NCBI RefSeq assembly: GCF_000188255.1
Contig: NZ_GL831080.1
Location: 1,275,747-1,339,746, forward strand
Origin: Actinobacillus ureae ATCC 25976
GTDB lineage: Bacteria > Pseudomonadota > Gammaproteobacteria > Enterobacterales > Pasteurellaceae
Reading direction: 5' to 3'
Length of the DNA stretch: 64,000 nt
Position numbers and translations under genes: made by a program. Shown here piece by piece: positions 50,422-61,782 of this stretch; the first letter of the stretch is position 1; the number at the start of each line of letters is the position of its first letter. The notes under the pieces are model-generated. The model was not told where the DNA came from and ran no database searches. It was given only the letters and a program-made list of their open reading frames with translations.

Positions 50422-50901
50422 ATGGCAAAAAAACCAAAAGTAGCTTCGAATACGATTGCACTAAATAAACGTGCTCGTCACGAATATTTTATCGAAGAAG
50501 AAATTGAAGCCGGCTTAGAATTACAAGGCTGGGAAGTAAAATCGCTGCGTGCCGGTAAGGCGAATATCGGCGATAGTTACGTGACATTTCGTAACGGCGA
50601 AGCATTTCTATTCGGTGCAACCATTACCCCATTGAATATGGCTTCCACTCACATTGTTTGTGACCCAGCTCGTACCCGTAAATTGTTATTGAATAAACGT
50701 GAGCTGGATTCGCTATTCGGTAAAGTAAATCGAGACGGCATGACGGTTGTGGCATTATCGCTCTACTGGAAAAATGCGTGGGCGAAAGTGAAAGTCGGCG
50801 TAGCAAAAGGTAAAAAACTACACGATAAACGTGAAGACATTAAAGACCGTGAATGGCAAGTAGCAAAACAACGTATTATGAAAAACGCAAATCGTGGCTA
50901 A
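50422..50901 (+). CDS. smpB: SsrA-binding protein SmpB
   Basis: SmpB binds tmRNA and delivers it to stalled ribosomes in trans-translation. The 159-residue product has [55 protein letters not shown] and the basic C-terminal tail ([17 protein letters not shown]) that enters the mRNA channel. Length is typical. No ssrA gene was recognised in the flanking sequence. Confidence 0.96.
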   Translation: MAKKPKVASNTIALNKRARHEYFIEEEIEAGLELQGWEVKSLRAGKANIGDSYVTFRNGEAFLFGATITPLNMASTHIVCDPARTRKLLLNKRELDSLFGKVNRDGMTVVALSLYWKNAWAKVKVGVAKGKKLHDKREDIKDREWQVAKQRIMKNANRG

Positions 50902-50908
50902 TTTCAAA

Positions 50909-50991
50909 ACTACGGATAACAGCAAGCACGGAAAAAGCGGTCAAATTTGACCCGTTTTTTACATCTCCGAGCCATCTGTGCCGTCCGTAGT
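50909..50991. repeat. Inverted repeat enclosing an uptake-like word (smpB-serS)
   Basis: ACTACGGA (50909-50916) and TCCGTAGT (50984-50991) are exact inverted arms 67 bp apart. Between them lie CACGGA, a degenerate uptake word (AAAGCGGTCAAATTTGACC) and TGTGCCGTCC. It belongs to the same loose family as the elements at 43.3, 59.1 and 60.2 kb. Confidence 0.6.
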
Positions 50992-51014
50992 CACAATTAA
51001 AAATTAAGGAATAA

Positions 51015-52325
<1,311 letters not shown>

Positions 52326-52346
52326 TCGCTCTACTGAAATAAACAC

Positions 52347-52389
52347 AAGCGGTCTGAATTTGTTAATTTTTTGCAAATTCAGACCGCTT
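52347..52389. terminator. Terminator of inverted uptake words between serS and dcuC
   Basis: A 16-bp perfect stem (AAGCGGTCTGAATTTG / CAAATTCAGACCGCTT) with an 11-nt loop is followed by ATTTTTTTATTG. The left arm contains the end of a full uptake word (52345-52353). Confidence 0.92.
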
Positions 52390-52406
52390 ATTTTTTTATT
52401 GTTACA

Positions 52407-53700
52407 TTACAGCATAAACAACGCTAAAAATAATGTTGCTAAAATCATACCCGGTGCGGTACGTTTTACCATTTCGATCGGACTGACCATCGCAAGCCCC
52501 GTACGAACAATCGTTACCCCAGCAATCGGTGACATTGTACGACCGATAGCACCAGCAATCGCTGCCGCCATCCCTAAATTCACATGGGTATAGCCTAATT
52601 CCACTGCATGAGGTGTTACTGCAGTATTAAACGCAATTGCCGCCGCATCACCCGAGCCGGTGACAATTCCCATTAAAAATGGCCCGATAGTTGCTCCCCA
52701 ACGTACAAATTCATTTGAATGTTTAAGGAATTCAATTGCCGAATCCACTGCACCGGTTGCTTTTAGGCCGGAGACAAACACACTTGCGGCAATAATAATA
52801 CCAAGAACATTAGCATACAAATTCCCCATACCGTTGAAAAATTCTTCGGTAATTTTGACCGGCGAAATACGAGTGACGATAATTGCATAAATCGCACCGA
52901 TTAACATCGCTTGCGGCACCCCCATTTGGGTCCATTCTAAGCCCGGTGTCTTTTGTAATTCCGTACCGCCAATAACAAGAATAATTAACGGTAATAACGG
53001 TGCAAGTGAATATAACGGATTAACGCCGCTAAATTTATTTTCTGCATTTTGTTGTTCAGCTAAATAGGCTTTACGGTGTTCCTCACCATAATCTTTCAAA
53101 ATAATTGCCATGACCGTCAAAGCAATCGCTCCGATAACACCGGCAATCGTTGTATAAGGTGCATGGGCTAAATTCACTTCGGTAATGGTTAAATTTGACA
53201 TTTCACTTAACATTGCCGAATGAGAAGAACCCGGACTCATCATTGAACCAAACGTACCGGCTAGAATTGCCGCCCCTGTGGTTGCCGGACGTACACCTGC
53301 GCTTTTTAATACTGGAATTAAAGTTGCCCCTACCGCTGCCGCACAGCCCGCTGCGGATGGAATTGCAATATTGATAAAGAAAGTCAGAATCGTTGCAATC
53401 GGAATCAAAAAGAATTTCAAACCGCTTAACAGTTTAGTAAGCAAATGCACCAAATGCGTATCGCATTGGGTATATTTCATCACATAGGGCAAAACCCATA
53501 CTGGCACAAATCGCCATAATCAGACCGCTTGAAGTCATTGATTTAGCAAAAGCATCTAATGCTCCCATCGGATTAAGCGTTACAACCGACATAATCAAAC
53601 CGATACCGATTAGCACGGTTCTTGTTTCATATTTTTTTATCAGTAGGTAAACTGTGACTAAAATGCCGATAATGGCAACAAAAGGTTTAAGTTCATCCAT
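52407..53700 (-). pseudogene. dcuC: DcuC-family C4-dicarboxylate transporter, frameshifted
   Basis: DcuC-family proteins exchange or export C4-dicarboxylates in anaerobic growth. The reading begins MDELKPFVAIIGILVTVYLL at 53700, runs to ICASMGFA near 53488, then continues only in another frame (YVMKYTQCDTHLVHLLTKLL onward) to the stop at 52407. The shift coincides with a run GGG at 53487-53489 on the plus strand; removing one base restores a single chain of about 430 residues. The rest is full length and conserved (GIVTGSGDAAAIAFNTAVTP; IAGAIGRTMSPIAGV). It follows pepE by 10 bp. A real inactivating mutation or a sequencing error. Confidence 0.85.
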
Positions 53701-53710
53701 AACAAATTCC

Positions 53711-54415
53711 TTAGTAATTAAATGTTGAATTAACTGCTTTTCTGACAAGCTGCATTTTTTCACTAAAACAGAGAATATCTTGCTCACCGAGTACGGTCGT
53801 TTGTTCACCTTGAATATGTAATGCTGTCCCTTCCGGCAAGGCATAAACCTTAGCTTGAGGGTTAACAACCAAAAATTCTTCTAAACGTTCTTCTCGACTT
53901 TCTCCGTTATGTCCTTGCATTTTGCCGGAAATAAAATGCGGGTTGATTTGGTGAGGGAAGAGATTTAATGCGTTAAAAGAAGGTGGGTAAGTGATTGGTA
54001 TATCATTAGTGGTCATAATCGAGCTGCCTGCGACATTCGCACCGGCACTCCAACCGAAATAAGGTGTACCACGATTTACTTTGGATCGGATAACCTCCAG
54101 TAAATTGTGTTCATACATTTGCTTCAATAAGCAGAAAGTATTACCGCCACCAACGGCAATCACATCCGCCTGTTCGATAAGATCACGATGTTGTTTACCT
54201 CGATGTACCGATACGATTTCAACCTCTAAAGATTGTAAGGCGTTTTTTACGGTTGCTTCATATTCATCAAACGAACGACGTACGCCTGCATAAGGAACAA
54301 AAGCAACTTTCTTACCCTTATAATCAGCTAAAAATTGTGCCAGCCAAGGCAAAGTATGCACTAAATAAGCTGTTTCTTTATATTTTGAACCGCTCATCAA
54401 CAGCATATTTTTCAT
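53711..54415 (-). CDS. pepE: Dipeptidase E
   Basis: PepE (peptidase S51) cleaves dipeptides with N-terminal aspartate. The 234-residue product starts [18 protein letters not shown] and has the nucleophile elbow [14 protein letters not shown], the conserved [17 protein letters not shown] and the C-terminal [13 protein letters not shown]. The ATG at 54415 was chosen because homology starts there; 50 upstream codons in frame are not family-like. Pairing with dcuC is functionally sensible, since aspartate released from peptides feeds anaerobic fumarate respiration. An FNR box lies 180 bp upstream. Confidence 0.92.
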   Translation of the reverse strand: MKNMLLMSGSKYKETAYLVHTLPWLAQFLADYKGKKVAFVPYAGVRRSFDEYEATVKNALQSLEVEIVSVHRGKQHRDLIEQADVIAVGGGNTFCLLKQMYEHNLLEVIRSKVNRGTPYFGWSAGANVAGSSIMTTNDIPITYPPSFNALNLFPHQINPHFISGKMQGHNGESREERLEEFLVVNPQAKVYALPEGTALHIQGEQTTVLGEQDILCFSEKMQLVRKAVNSTFNY

Positions 54416-54594
54416 ATGTGATTCTCCTTTTGCTAGATCTCTTGCCTCATTATCTTGTGATAGAAATAAAAAGCAAAAATAAGATATTACTTTTTTGACG
54501 CTTATCACAAAATGACTTGAGATTTCGTTATGTAAATAATTTTTTGTATAAAAAACACACCTCACAAAAAGTTCTGTAAAGTTACATAAATTAA

Positions 54595-54608
54595 TTGATT
54601 TAAATCAA
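54595..54608. promoter_or_regulatory. Perfect FNR box
   Basis: TTGAT-TTAA-ATCAA is an exact, fully symmetric FNR site in the gap between divergent pepE-dcuC and the small gene at 54796. Rightward, a TAGACT at 54631-54636 would place it at -41.5 (class II) for a start near 54643. Leftward, TATACA at 54550-54545 would place it near -64 for pepE-dcuC (class I-like). Either or both may be used. Confidence 0.75.
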
Positions 54609-54642
54609 TATTTATAATATAAAAACAAGATAGACTTTTATC

Positions 54643-54777
54643 GCTGTCAAGGCGGAGGTCTTACCTTAAGGAAGTAAAATAATTTTAATTTATACCTCCT
54701 GCGCCAAAAACTGAGAAATTCCGACTTAATAAATATAATTATTTCCATTGTTTTTGGCGCTTATTTTATTTTTTTAG
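54643..54777 (+). ncRNA. Structured RNA candidate downstream of the FNR box
   Basis: The stretch has no gene but contains nested pairing: GGAGGT / ACCTCC (54654-54659 with 54694-54699) enclosing a small CTTaCC-GGaAG hairpin, then a perfect 10-bp GCGCCAAAAA / TTTTTGGCGC (54701-54710 with 54751-54760), followed by TTATTTTATTTTTTT. This looks like an sRNA or a leader with a terminator just before the gene at 54796. No known riboswitch or FnrS could be matched. The GGAGGT segment could pair with or mimic a ribosome site. Confidence 0.45.
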
Positions 54778-54795
54778 CTTATATAGGAATTAATA

Positions 54796-55269
54796 ATGCT
54801 TTCACTTATTTTGTTTGTCGGAACATTTTGGTACGCGTGGTACTATGTTTCTCAATCACTACAAACAAAAGGTAAAAATAAACTTATTAGTCATGCTTGT
54901 GGTGGTTTATTTGGGTTTTGTATGGCAAGTTTGTCGTTATTTACAAGCGGACCGGAAAAATCTGAGTCTGAAAATCCGCAGATTCTACCAACCGTTCCTC
55001 GCGCTATGGTGTATACACCGACATCGGCACAATCTCTTATTCAAGAAAACCCAACTCAAGCCTATTTAAGTAATAGCTTTGCAACTCCGTTACCTAAAAT
55101 GAAAGAAACGGAAGATGAAGCCCATATCACAATTCGGTCATCCTATTCTCCAAAACATCTAGAAAAAATTAATAAAGAGCAGTTTGTTTCTCGTTTAGCT
55201 GCACATAGTTCAGAGAAGGTCAGACAAAAAGAACAATACTCAAAATATGAAAAAACAAAAGAAAAATAA
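54796..55269 (+). CDS. Hypothetical membrane-anchored protein of an Excalibur locus
   Basis: The 157-residue product has two hydrophobic segments near the N-terminus (LSLILFVGTFWYAWYYV; HACGGLFGFCMASLSLF) and a polar, proline- and lysine-rich remainder. The family was not recognised. Just downstream, overlapping its last codons in another frame, lies a broken Excalibur calcium-binding domain, and such domains often end proteins with this kind of N-terminus. The gene may be the surviving 5' part of a longer ancestral gene. AGGAATT lies 4 nt before the ATG. Confidence 0.5.
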   Translation: MLSLILFVGTFWYAWYYVSQSLQTKGKNKLISHACGGLFGFCMASLSLFTSGPEKSESENPQILPTVPRAMVYTPTSAQSLIQENPTQAYLSNSFATPLPKMKETEDEAHITIRSSYSPKHLEKINKEQFVSRLAAHSSEKVRQKEQYSKYEKTKEK

Positions 55270-55423
55270 CAAAAAAGTTCTCCGTTCAAAACCACCTAAA
55301 ATATTAAAAAAAACAAGAAAAAGAAATAAATATTCGCCTTTCTAGCGTAATAAATATCTTTTACGTCATTATAGTTTAGATAGAGACCATGATGGTGTCC
55401 CTTGTGAGAATTTATGCGGCTAA
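55247..55423 (+). pseudogene. Excalibur-domain remnant
   Basis: A 58-codon frame contains one internal TAG (55343-55345). The part after the stop reads RNKYLLRHYSLDRDHDGVPC and ends ENLCG, a textbook Excalibur signature (DxDxDGxxCExLC), a short calcium-binding motif of bacterial surface proteins and nucleases. The part before the stop is lysine-rich and starts at an ATG overlapping the previous gene. The normal upstream cysteine of the domain is missing, so it is decayed. Confidence 0.7.
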
Positions 55424-55737
55424 TTAGCTTTTATCATTAGAAAACATAACATAAATTATTGGGAACTTTTCTCATTAATTTGTTGTTAAAAAATAAGCAT
55501 AGTGCATTTTCTATGTCGAAAAAAACCGCTATCTCTTCAATAAATTTATTACCGCATTATGAAGATGTTATTTCTATTCACCTATACTTATAGGAAATTT
55601 CAATGTGTTAGTTCTTGATTTTATGTTTTTAGGTGCGCTGAGCTACTGTATCTATTTAACAATAAGCCATTAAATAATTTCTGCTTTCGAATGTTTTGCC
55701 TAAAGCAGAATATTACGAAATCAAAAATTAATAAGAC
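55424..55737. other. Intergenic stretch without a recognised gene
   Basis: About 310 bp of AT-rich sequence. Two short open stretches (from an ATG near 55514, and a hydrophobic one ending LSYCIYLTISH near 55675) do not join into a recognised protein and may be debris. An inverted repeat TTCTGCTTT / AAAGCAGAA lies at 55679-55710. Confidence 0.5.
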
Positions 55738-55767
55738 AATGCCTTTTTGGTTTTCCTAAAAGGCATT
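55738..55767 (+). terminator. Terminator upstream of leuS
   Basis: A 10-bp perfect stem (AATGCCTTTT / AAAAGGCATT) with a 10-nt loop is followed by ATTTTTAT. It separates the decayed Excalibur locus from leuS. A possible leuS -10 (TATGCT) lies shortly after, near 55839. Confidence 0.8.
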
Positions 55768-55890
55768 ATTTTTATACAAACTTGCAAAAAATCCCTAAAA
55801 TCCTACCGCTTTCCATTCAAAAAAAGGCATTTTTACGGTATGCTAGACCTAGACGCAATTTTTTTCGATAAGTTTTAAAGGTCAAAATTT

Positions 55891-58476
55891 ATGCAACAAC
55901 AATATAACCCAAGTGCAATTGAGCCTAAAGTTCAGCAATTCTGGGCAGAAAATAAAGTTTTTAAAGCGGTTAAAGATGTAACAAAAGAGAAATACTATTG
56001 CCTTTCAATGTTGCCGTATCCATCAGGTAAATTGCATATGGGCCACGTGCGTAACTACACAATCGGTGATGTGGTTTCTCGTTATCAACGTATGATCGGT
56101 AAAAACGTATTACAACCAATGGGTTGGGACGCTTTCGGTTTACCGGCAGAAGGTGCTGCAGTAAAAAATAACACTGCACCGGCAAAATGGACTTATGAAA
56201 ACATTGAGTATATGAAAGGTCAGCTTAAAATGTTGGGCTTTTCTTACGACTGGGATCGTGAAGTAACCACTTGCCGTCCGGAATACTATAAGTGGGAACA
56301 ATGGTTCTTCACTAAACTTTATAAAAAAGGTTTAGTGTATAAAAAAACCTCAACAGTAAACTGGTGTCCGAATGATGAAACCGTGCTTGCAAACGAGCAA
56401 GTTCACGAAGGTTGCTGTTGGCGTTGCGATACGCCTGTGGAACAGCGTGAAATCCCACAATGGTTTATCAAAATTACAGACTACGCAGAAGAATTATTAA
56501 ATCACTTAGATAATCTTCCGCAATGGCCTGATCAAGTAAAAACAATGCAACGTAACTGGATCGGTCGTTCTGAAGGGGTTGAAATTACCTTCAAAATCGC
56601 CGGTTCAAATGCTGAATTACCGGTTTACACTACTCGTCCGGATACGTTCTTCGGCGTAAGCTATGTAGCGGTTGCTGCAGCTCACCCATTAGCCGAAATG
56701 GCAGCAGAAAATAATCCAGCACTAGCTGAATTTATTCGTGAAGCAAAAAACACCAAAGTTGCCGAAGCAGAATTAGCAACAATGGAGAAAAAAGGTATGG
56801 CGACAGGCCTGTTCGCTATCCACCCACTAACAGGTAAAGAAGTACCGGTTTGGGTTGCTAACTTCGTATTAATGCACTACGGTACCGGTGCGGTAATGGC
56901 CGTACCAGCTCACGATGAACGTGATTTTGAATTTGCAAAAAAATACGATTTGCAAATTAATCAAGTAATTCAACCGCTTGACGGTGCTGAATGGGACTTC
57001 TCAAAAGCGGCTTACACCGAACACGGCAAGCTCATCAATTCAATGGAATTTGACGGCTTGGACTTCAACGGTGCATTCAATGCGATTGCCGATAAATTAG
57101 AAGCAATGGGCGTAGGTAAACGCCAAGTAAACTTCCGTCTGCGTGACTGGGGTGTGTCTCGTCAGCGTTACTGGGGTGCTCCAATCCCAATGATGACTAC
57201 TGAAGACGGCGAAGTGGTTACCGTACCGATGCAAGATTTACCGGTAATTCTGCCTGAAGATGTGGTAATGAACGGCGTACAAAGCCCGATTAAAGCTGAT
57301 CCTGAGTGGGCAAAAACCACTTACAACGGCAAACCTGCGTTAAAAGAAACCGATACATTCGATACCTTTATGGAATCATCTTGGTATTACGCACGTTATA
57401 CTTGCCCACAATATCATGAAGGTATGTTAGATTCGGATGAAGCGAATTACTGGTTACCAGTAGATCAATATATCGGTGGTATAGAGCACGCAACCATGCA
57501 CTTGCTCTACTTCCGTTTCTTCCACAAATTGTTGCGTGATGTGGGTATTTTAAATTCTGACGAACCAGTAACTAAACTTTTATGCCAAGGTATGGTGCTT
57601 GCGGATGCGTTCTACTACACTAGCCCGACTAACGAGCGTATTTGGGTTAGCCCAACACAAGTGACGTTAGAACGTGATGAAAAAGGTCGTATCATCAAAG
57701 CGACTGATCCGGAAGGTCGTGAGTTAGTTCACAGCGGTATGACCAAAATGTCGAAATCGAAAAACAACGGTATCGACCCGCAAGAAATGGTAGAAAAATA
57801 TGGTGCGGACACGGTACGTTTATTTATGATGTTCGCTTCACCGGCAGAAATGACGCTTGAATGGCAAGAATCTGGTGTTGAAGGGGCAAAACGCTTCTTA
57901 GGTCGTGTGTGGAACTTAGTGTATGAATACAGCCAAAACTCTGCAACAGCGGCATTAGACGTGACAGCATTAAACAAAGCACAAAAAGAACTTCGCCGTG
58001 ACGTACACAAAACCATTGCGAAAGTGTCTGATGACATCGGTCGCCGTCAAACATTCAATACCGCAATCGCTGCGATTATGGAATTAATGAACAAGTTGAC
58101 TAAAGCTCCGCTTGAAAACGAACAAGATAAAGCGGTAATGGCGGAAGCATTAAGTGCTGTTGTACGCATGCTTTACCCAATCACGCCACATATCTGTTTC
58201 GAGTTATGGCAAGCATTAGGTAACAACAATACGATTGACTTTGCACCATGGGTGGTTGCAGATGAATCAGCAATGGTTGAAGACGAGAAATTAGTTGTGG
58301 TACAGGTAAACGGTAAAGTACGTGGTAAAGTCACCGTTTCAGCAACAGCAACCGAAGATGAAGTCAAAGAGATTGCGAAAGCGGATGCCAACGTAGCAAA
58401 ATTCTTAGAAGGCGTAGAAATCGTGAAAGAAATCTATGTACCGTATAAGATGTTAAGTTTTGCGGTAAAAGCCTAA
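55891..58476 (+). CDS. leuS: Leucyl-tRNA synthetase
   Basis: LeuS charges tRNA-Leu and edits mischarged tRNA. The 861-residue class I enzyme has the HIGH motif as HMGH ([18 protein letters not shown]), zinc cysteines ([23 protein letters not shown], split), the CP1 editing domain ([37 protein letters not shown]), the KMSKS motif ([15 protein letters not shown]) and the C-terminal [12 protein letters not shown]. Length is typical. It heads the leuS-lptE-holA operon. Confidence 0.98.
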   Translation: MQQQYNPSAIEPKVQQFWAENKVFKAVKDVTKEKYYCLSMLPYPSGKLHMGHVRNYTIGDVVSRYQRMIGKNVLQPMGWDAFGLPAEGAAVKNNTAPAKWTYENIEYMKGQLKMLGFSYDWDREVTTCRPEYYKWEQWFFTKLYKKGLVYKKTSTVNWCPNDETVLANEQVHEGCCWRCDTPVEQREIPQWFIKITDYAEELLNHLDNLPQWPDQVKTMQRNWIGRSEGVEITFKIAGSNAELPVYTTRPDTFFGVSYVAVAAAHPLAEMAAENNPALAEFIREAKNTKVAEAELATMEKKGMATGLFAIHPLTGKEVPVWVANFVLMHYGTGAVMAVPAHDERDFEFAKKYDLQINQVIQPLDGAEWDFSKAAYTEHGKLINSMEFDGLDFNGAFNAIADKLEAMGVGKRQVNFRLRDWGVSRQRYWGAPIPMMTTEDGEVVTVPMQDLPVILPEDVVMNGVQSPIKADPEWAKTTYNGKPALKETDTFDTFMESSWYYARYTCPQYHEGMLDSDEANYWLPVDQYIGGIEHATMHLLYFRFFHKLLRDVGILNSDEPVTKLLCQGMVLADAFYYTSPTNERIWVSPTQVTLERDEKGRIIKATDPEGRELVHSGMTKMSKSKNNGIDPQEMVEKYGADTVRLFMMFASPAEMTLEWQESGVEGAKRFLGRVWNLVYEYSQNSATAALDVTALNKAQKELRRDVHKTIAKVSDDIGRRQTFNTAIAAIMELMNKLTKAPLENEQDKAVMAEALSAVVRMLYPITPHICFELWQALGNNNTIDFAPWVVADESAMVEDEKLVVVQVNGKVRGKVTVSATATEDEVKEIAKADANVAKFLEGVEIVKEIYVPYKMLSFAVKA

Positions 58477-58570
58477 TAATAGGGGTGAACTATGTTCGCC
58501 CTTTATTTGTATTATGATGGAAAAGGGCGTACTAGTACCTCCTACAAACCAATTTAAACGGGAGTTCCCA

Positions 58571-59065
58571 ATGTTAAAAAAACTCACGCTGTTAGCCATT
58601 CTCGGTTTAACCGCTTGCGGTTGGCACTTCAAAAACAATGAAGTTTTACCACAAGATTTGCGTACACTGACATTTGAAAGTGCTGACCAACATAGCGATA
58701 TGTCACGTACATTACGCCATCAGTTACAGCTTAACGATGTGGAATTAGTTTCTGCTACAGAAGGCGTCGCTAAATTACGTCTTGTTGGTGCTTCAAGCGG
58801 CAGTAAAGTCGTTTCGGTGTTTCAACAAGCACGTGAAGCGGAAAAATTACTTACGTTAAATGTACAAGCAATCGTGGATGTACCGAAAAAAGGTGCATAT
58901 CCGTTAGAAGTTTCTGTTCATCGTACTTTCTTTGATGATTCTCGTGCTGCATTGGCAAAATCGGCAGAGCAAGAAATGATTATGAAAAATATGTACGAAC
59001 AGGCATCTCGTCAGCTTATTATCAAAATGGCTGGCTTACACAAAGAATTAAATCAAACGAAATAA
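58571..59065 (+). CDS. lptE: LPS-assembly lipoprotein LptE
   Basis: LptE plugs the LptD barrel and helps insert lipopolysaccharide in the outer membrane. The 164-residue product starts MLKKLTLLAILGLTACGWHF with a lipobox (LTAC) and the family's CGWHFKNN motif. The ATG at 58571 (GGGAG 8 nt upstream) is preferred to one 19 codons upstream, because it gives a proper lipoprotein signal. Position between leuS and holA is conserved. Confidence 0.94.
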   Translation: MLKKLTLLAILGLTACGWHFKNNEVLPQDLRTLTFESADQHSDMSRTLRHQLQLNDVELVSATEGVAKLRLVGASSGSKVVSVFQQAREAEKLLTLNVQAIVDVPKKGAYPLEVSVHRTFFDDSRAALAKSAEQEMIMKNMYEQASRQLIIKMAGLHKELNQTK

Positions 59066-59071
59066 TTCATT

Positions 59072-59169
59072 AACCACTGATAACACGGATTTCATGCAAA
59101 CAAGCGGTGGAATTTTTGCGATTTTTTGCAAATTCTACCAATCCGTGTTTATCCGTGTAATCCGTGGTT
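59072..59169. repeat. Inverted repeat enclosing an uptake word (lptE-holA)
   Basis: AACCAC (59072-59077) and ACACGGAT (59083-59090) on the left pair with GTGGTT (59164-59169) and two tandem copies of ATCCGTGT (59141-59148, 59151-59158) on the right. An uptake word with its flank (ACAAGCGGT from 59099) sits between. The element lies inside an operon and runs up to the holA start. Confidence 0.65.
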
Positions 59170-59175
59170 TTCAAT

Positions 59176-60201
59176 ATGCAAAAAGTTTTTCCTGAAGGAC
59201 TTCCTAATATTTTATCTAAAAGCCTATCTCCTTTCTATCTTTTGACTGGAAATGATCTTTTATTACTGAATGAAAGTAAAGATCAGGTTGTGCACGCCGC
59301 TCGTTTAGCCGATTTCGATGAGAAGCAAGAAGTCAGTATTGCAAATGACACAAAATGGGAAGATCTGTTTGAGGCGGCACAGTCAAACGGCTTGTTTTTT
59401 AATCGCCAAATTATTATTCTGAACCTACCGGAAGCGCCAACCGCATCCCAAATGAAAAATGTGGCGGAGTTATGCCGTTTTAGCCATGCGGATTTATTGC
59501 TTATCCTTTGCTTACCCAAATTCAGTAAGGCAATGGAGAAGCAAGCATGGTTCACTCAAATTGAAGCCCAAACCATACAAGTCAATTGCCAAACGCCAGA
59601 AATAGCTAAATTACCGACTTGGCTTTCACATAGAGCCAAGGCGATGGAATTACAGATTGAGCCGGAAGCTGTGCAACTACTCTGTTATAGTTATGAAGGG
59701 AATTTATTAGCGTTAAAACAAGTATTACAAATGTTACAGCTTCGCTTTAATGACGGTAAAATTTCACTGGCCCGCGCTAAAGAAGTGGTAGAACAAGCCG
59801 CCCAATTCTCGCCATTTCAATGGATTGATGCCTTATTAGAAGGCAAAATTACTCGTGCGGAACGTATTTTAAAACACCTACAAAACGAAGAAGTTCAACC
59901 GGTTGTCTTGTTACGTATTATTCAAAAAGAGCTACTGGTGCTACTGGAAATTACTCGTTCTCCGCAACCAGTGCAAAATAGCAATCAGCCGTTATATATG
60001 GGTAATTTACGTGCGGAATTCGACCGCTTGAAGGTCTGGCAAAATCGCCGTCCTTTTTATCAAACTGCATTGCAACGCTTAACGTATAAAAAATTGTATC
60101 AACTTATTCAACGCTTAGCGGAATTGGAAAAGCAAGTAAAACAAGAATTTAGTGATGAAATTTGGCTGGAATTAGAGCGTTTTTCCGCCTATTTTGAATA
60201 G
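59176..60201 (+). CDS. holA: DNA polymerase III subunit delta
   Basis: HolA (delta) opens the beta clamp in the clamp-loader complex. The 341-residue product starts MQKVFPEGLPNILSKSLSPF and has YLLTGNDLLLLNES, LLILCLPKFSKAMEKQAWFT, CYSYEGNLLALKQVLQML and FSPFQWIDALLEGKITRAERIL, aligning with E. coli delta throughout. The ATG at 59176 fits homology, but there is no good ribosome site because the inverted-repeat element ends 6 bp before it; a GTG at 59164 is an alternative. This is the third gene after leuS-lptE. Confidence 0.93.
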   Translation: MQKVFPEGLPNILSKSLSPFYLLTGNDLLLLNESKDQVVHAARLADFDEKQEVSIANDTKWEDLFEAAQSNGLFFNRQIIILNLPEAPTASQMKNVAELCRFSHADLLLILCLPKFSKAMEKQAWFTQIEAQTIQVNCQTPEIAKLPTWLSHRAKAMELQIEPEAVQLLCYSYEGNLLALKQVLQMLQLRFNDGKISLARAKEVVEQAAQFSPFQWIDALLEGKITRAERILKHLQNEEVQPVVLLRIIQKELLVLLEITRSPQPVQNSNQPLYMGNLRAEFDRLKVWQNRRPFYQTALQRLTYKKLYQLIQRLAELEKQVKQEFSDEIWLELERFSAYFE

Positions 60202-60211
60202 AAAAGTGAGT

Positions 60212-60265
60212 ACGGAAGCTACTACAAGCGGTTAAATTTTATGATAAATTTGCAATAGCTTCCGT
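60212..60265. repeat. Inverted repeat enclosing an uptake word (holA-yacG)
   Basis: ACGGAAGCTA (60212-60221) and TAGCTTCCGT (60256-60265) are exact 10-bp inverted arms. Between them is an uptake word with its flank (ACAAGCGGTTAAATTTT). It lies between convergent holA and yacG, where it could end transcription. Confidence 0.65.
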
Positions 60266-60277
60266 CATAGTTATTGG

Positions 60278-61107
<830 letters not shown>

Positions 61108-61782
61108 TTAGACATAGATTTTATCAATAATTAGTACGAAAGTCGAAAAGCTAATAAAAGGAATAAAGGGTAATTTTGCTAAAGTATGCTTCATTATCGC
61201 TCGATAGCCAAAATAATAAATACAACCAGAAACACAAGCCAGTAAGATTAGCTTCAACATATCATCAATATTAAACAAAGGCGAAATTGAGCTAATCACT
61301 AAGCTATCGCCTATACCAAATGCTTCTTTCTTCCAGAACCACAAAATTCCGTAATGAAGGCAGGTAAAAAATAATATACAACCCAATAAGGTCTCTATAT
61401 GTGCAGCCATTGGTTCATAGACCAGAGCCAAAACGAATATCGCAATAACATAACGAATATCCGTTAAATAGTAACAAGAATCCAACACACTCAAAAACAG
61501 CAAAATCATCAATAAAAATGCGAGTGTCATTGAGGGAATATGAAATGTAAGTAATGGAAAAGCCCAGAAGAAAAAATTAGCCAAATAACTTTGTTTGGGT
61601 TGTAATTTTGAATGCTGACTAAAATAGTCATAACTATGTATAGGAGGCAATAAGCTACTGTATTCTTGATATACTTGTTGATTAATATGATTAGCAAATA
61701 ACTTGATGGCTCGTTTACACCAAAATGCAAATAAAAATGCTATCAGCGTCGCAAAAAATTGATTAAATTCAACCGCTTCCAT
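61108..61782 (-). CDS. apfD: Prepilin peptidase (ApfD/PilD-like)
   Basis: PilD-type aspartyl proteases cleave type IV prepilins and methylate the new N-terminus. The 224-residue membrane protein has both catalytic aspartate motifs of family A24 (VLDSCYYLTDIRYV; AFGIGDSLVISSI). It is shorter than PilD (about 290), and its N-terminal cytosolic part lacks the paired CxxC zinc motifs seen in most PilD proteins. It shares one base with the end of apfC. The name follows the A. pleuropneumoniae apf cluster and is inferred from gene order. Confidence 0.82.
   Translation of the reverse strand: MEAVEFNQFFATLIAFLFAFWCKRAIKLFANHINQQVYQEYSSLLPPIHSYDYFSQHSKLQPKQSYLANFFFWAFPLLTFHIPSMTLAFLLMILLFLSVLDSCYYLTDIRYVIAIFVLALVYEPMAAHIETLLGCILFFTCLHYGILWFWKKEAFGIGDSLVISSISPLFNIDDMLKLILLACVSGCIYYFGYRAIMKHTLAKLPFIPFISFSTFVLIIDKIYV

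Noticed and set aside
53434-53868. A 144-codon frame as an independent gene
   Set aside because: From 53700 it is the N-terminal part of dcuC; the 5' part overlaps pepE in another frame and the end is an artefact of the frameshift.
54641-54720. Possible tRNA or known riboswitch before the gene at 54796
   Set aside because: No cloverleaf, anticodon arm or T-loop consensus could be drawn, and no remembered riboswitch consensus fits. Kept only as a structured RNA candidate.
54595-54777. Identity of the FNR-linked RNA with FnrS
   Set aside because: Only a short, weak similarity to the FnrS segment near GUCUUAC was seen; not enough to name it.
55424-55737. A decayed membrane protein or transposon end
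   Set aside because: Two short hydrophobic stretches are open but in different frames and match nothing recognised; too weak to call.
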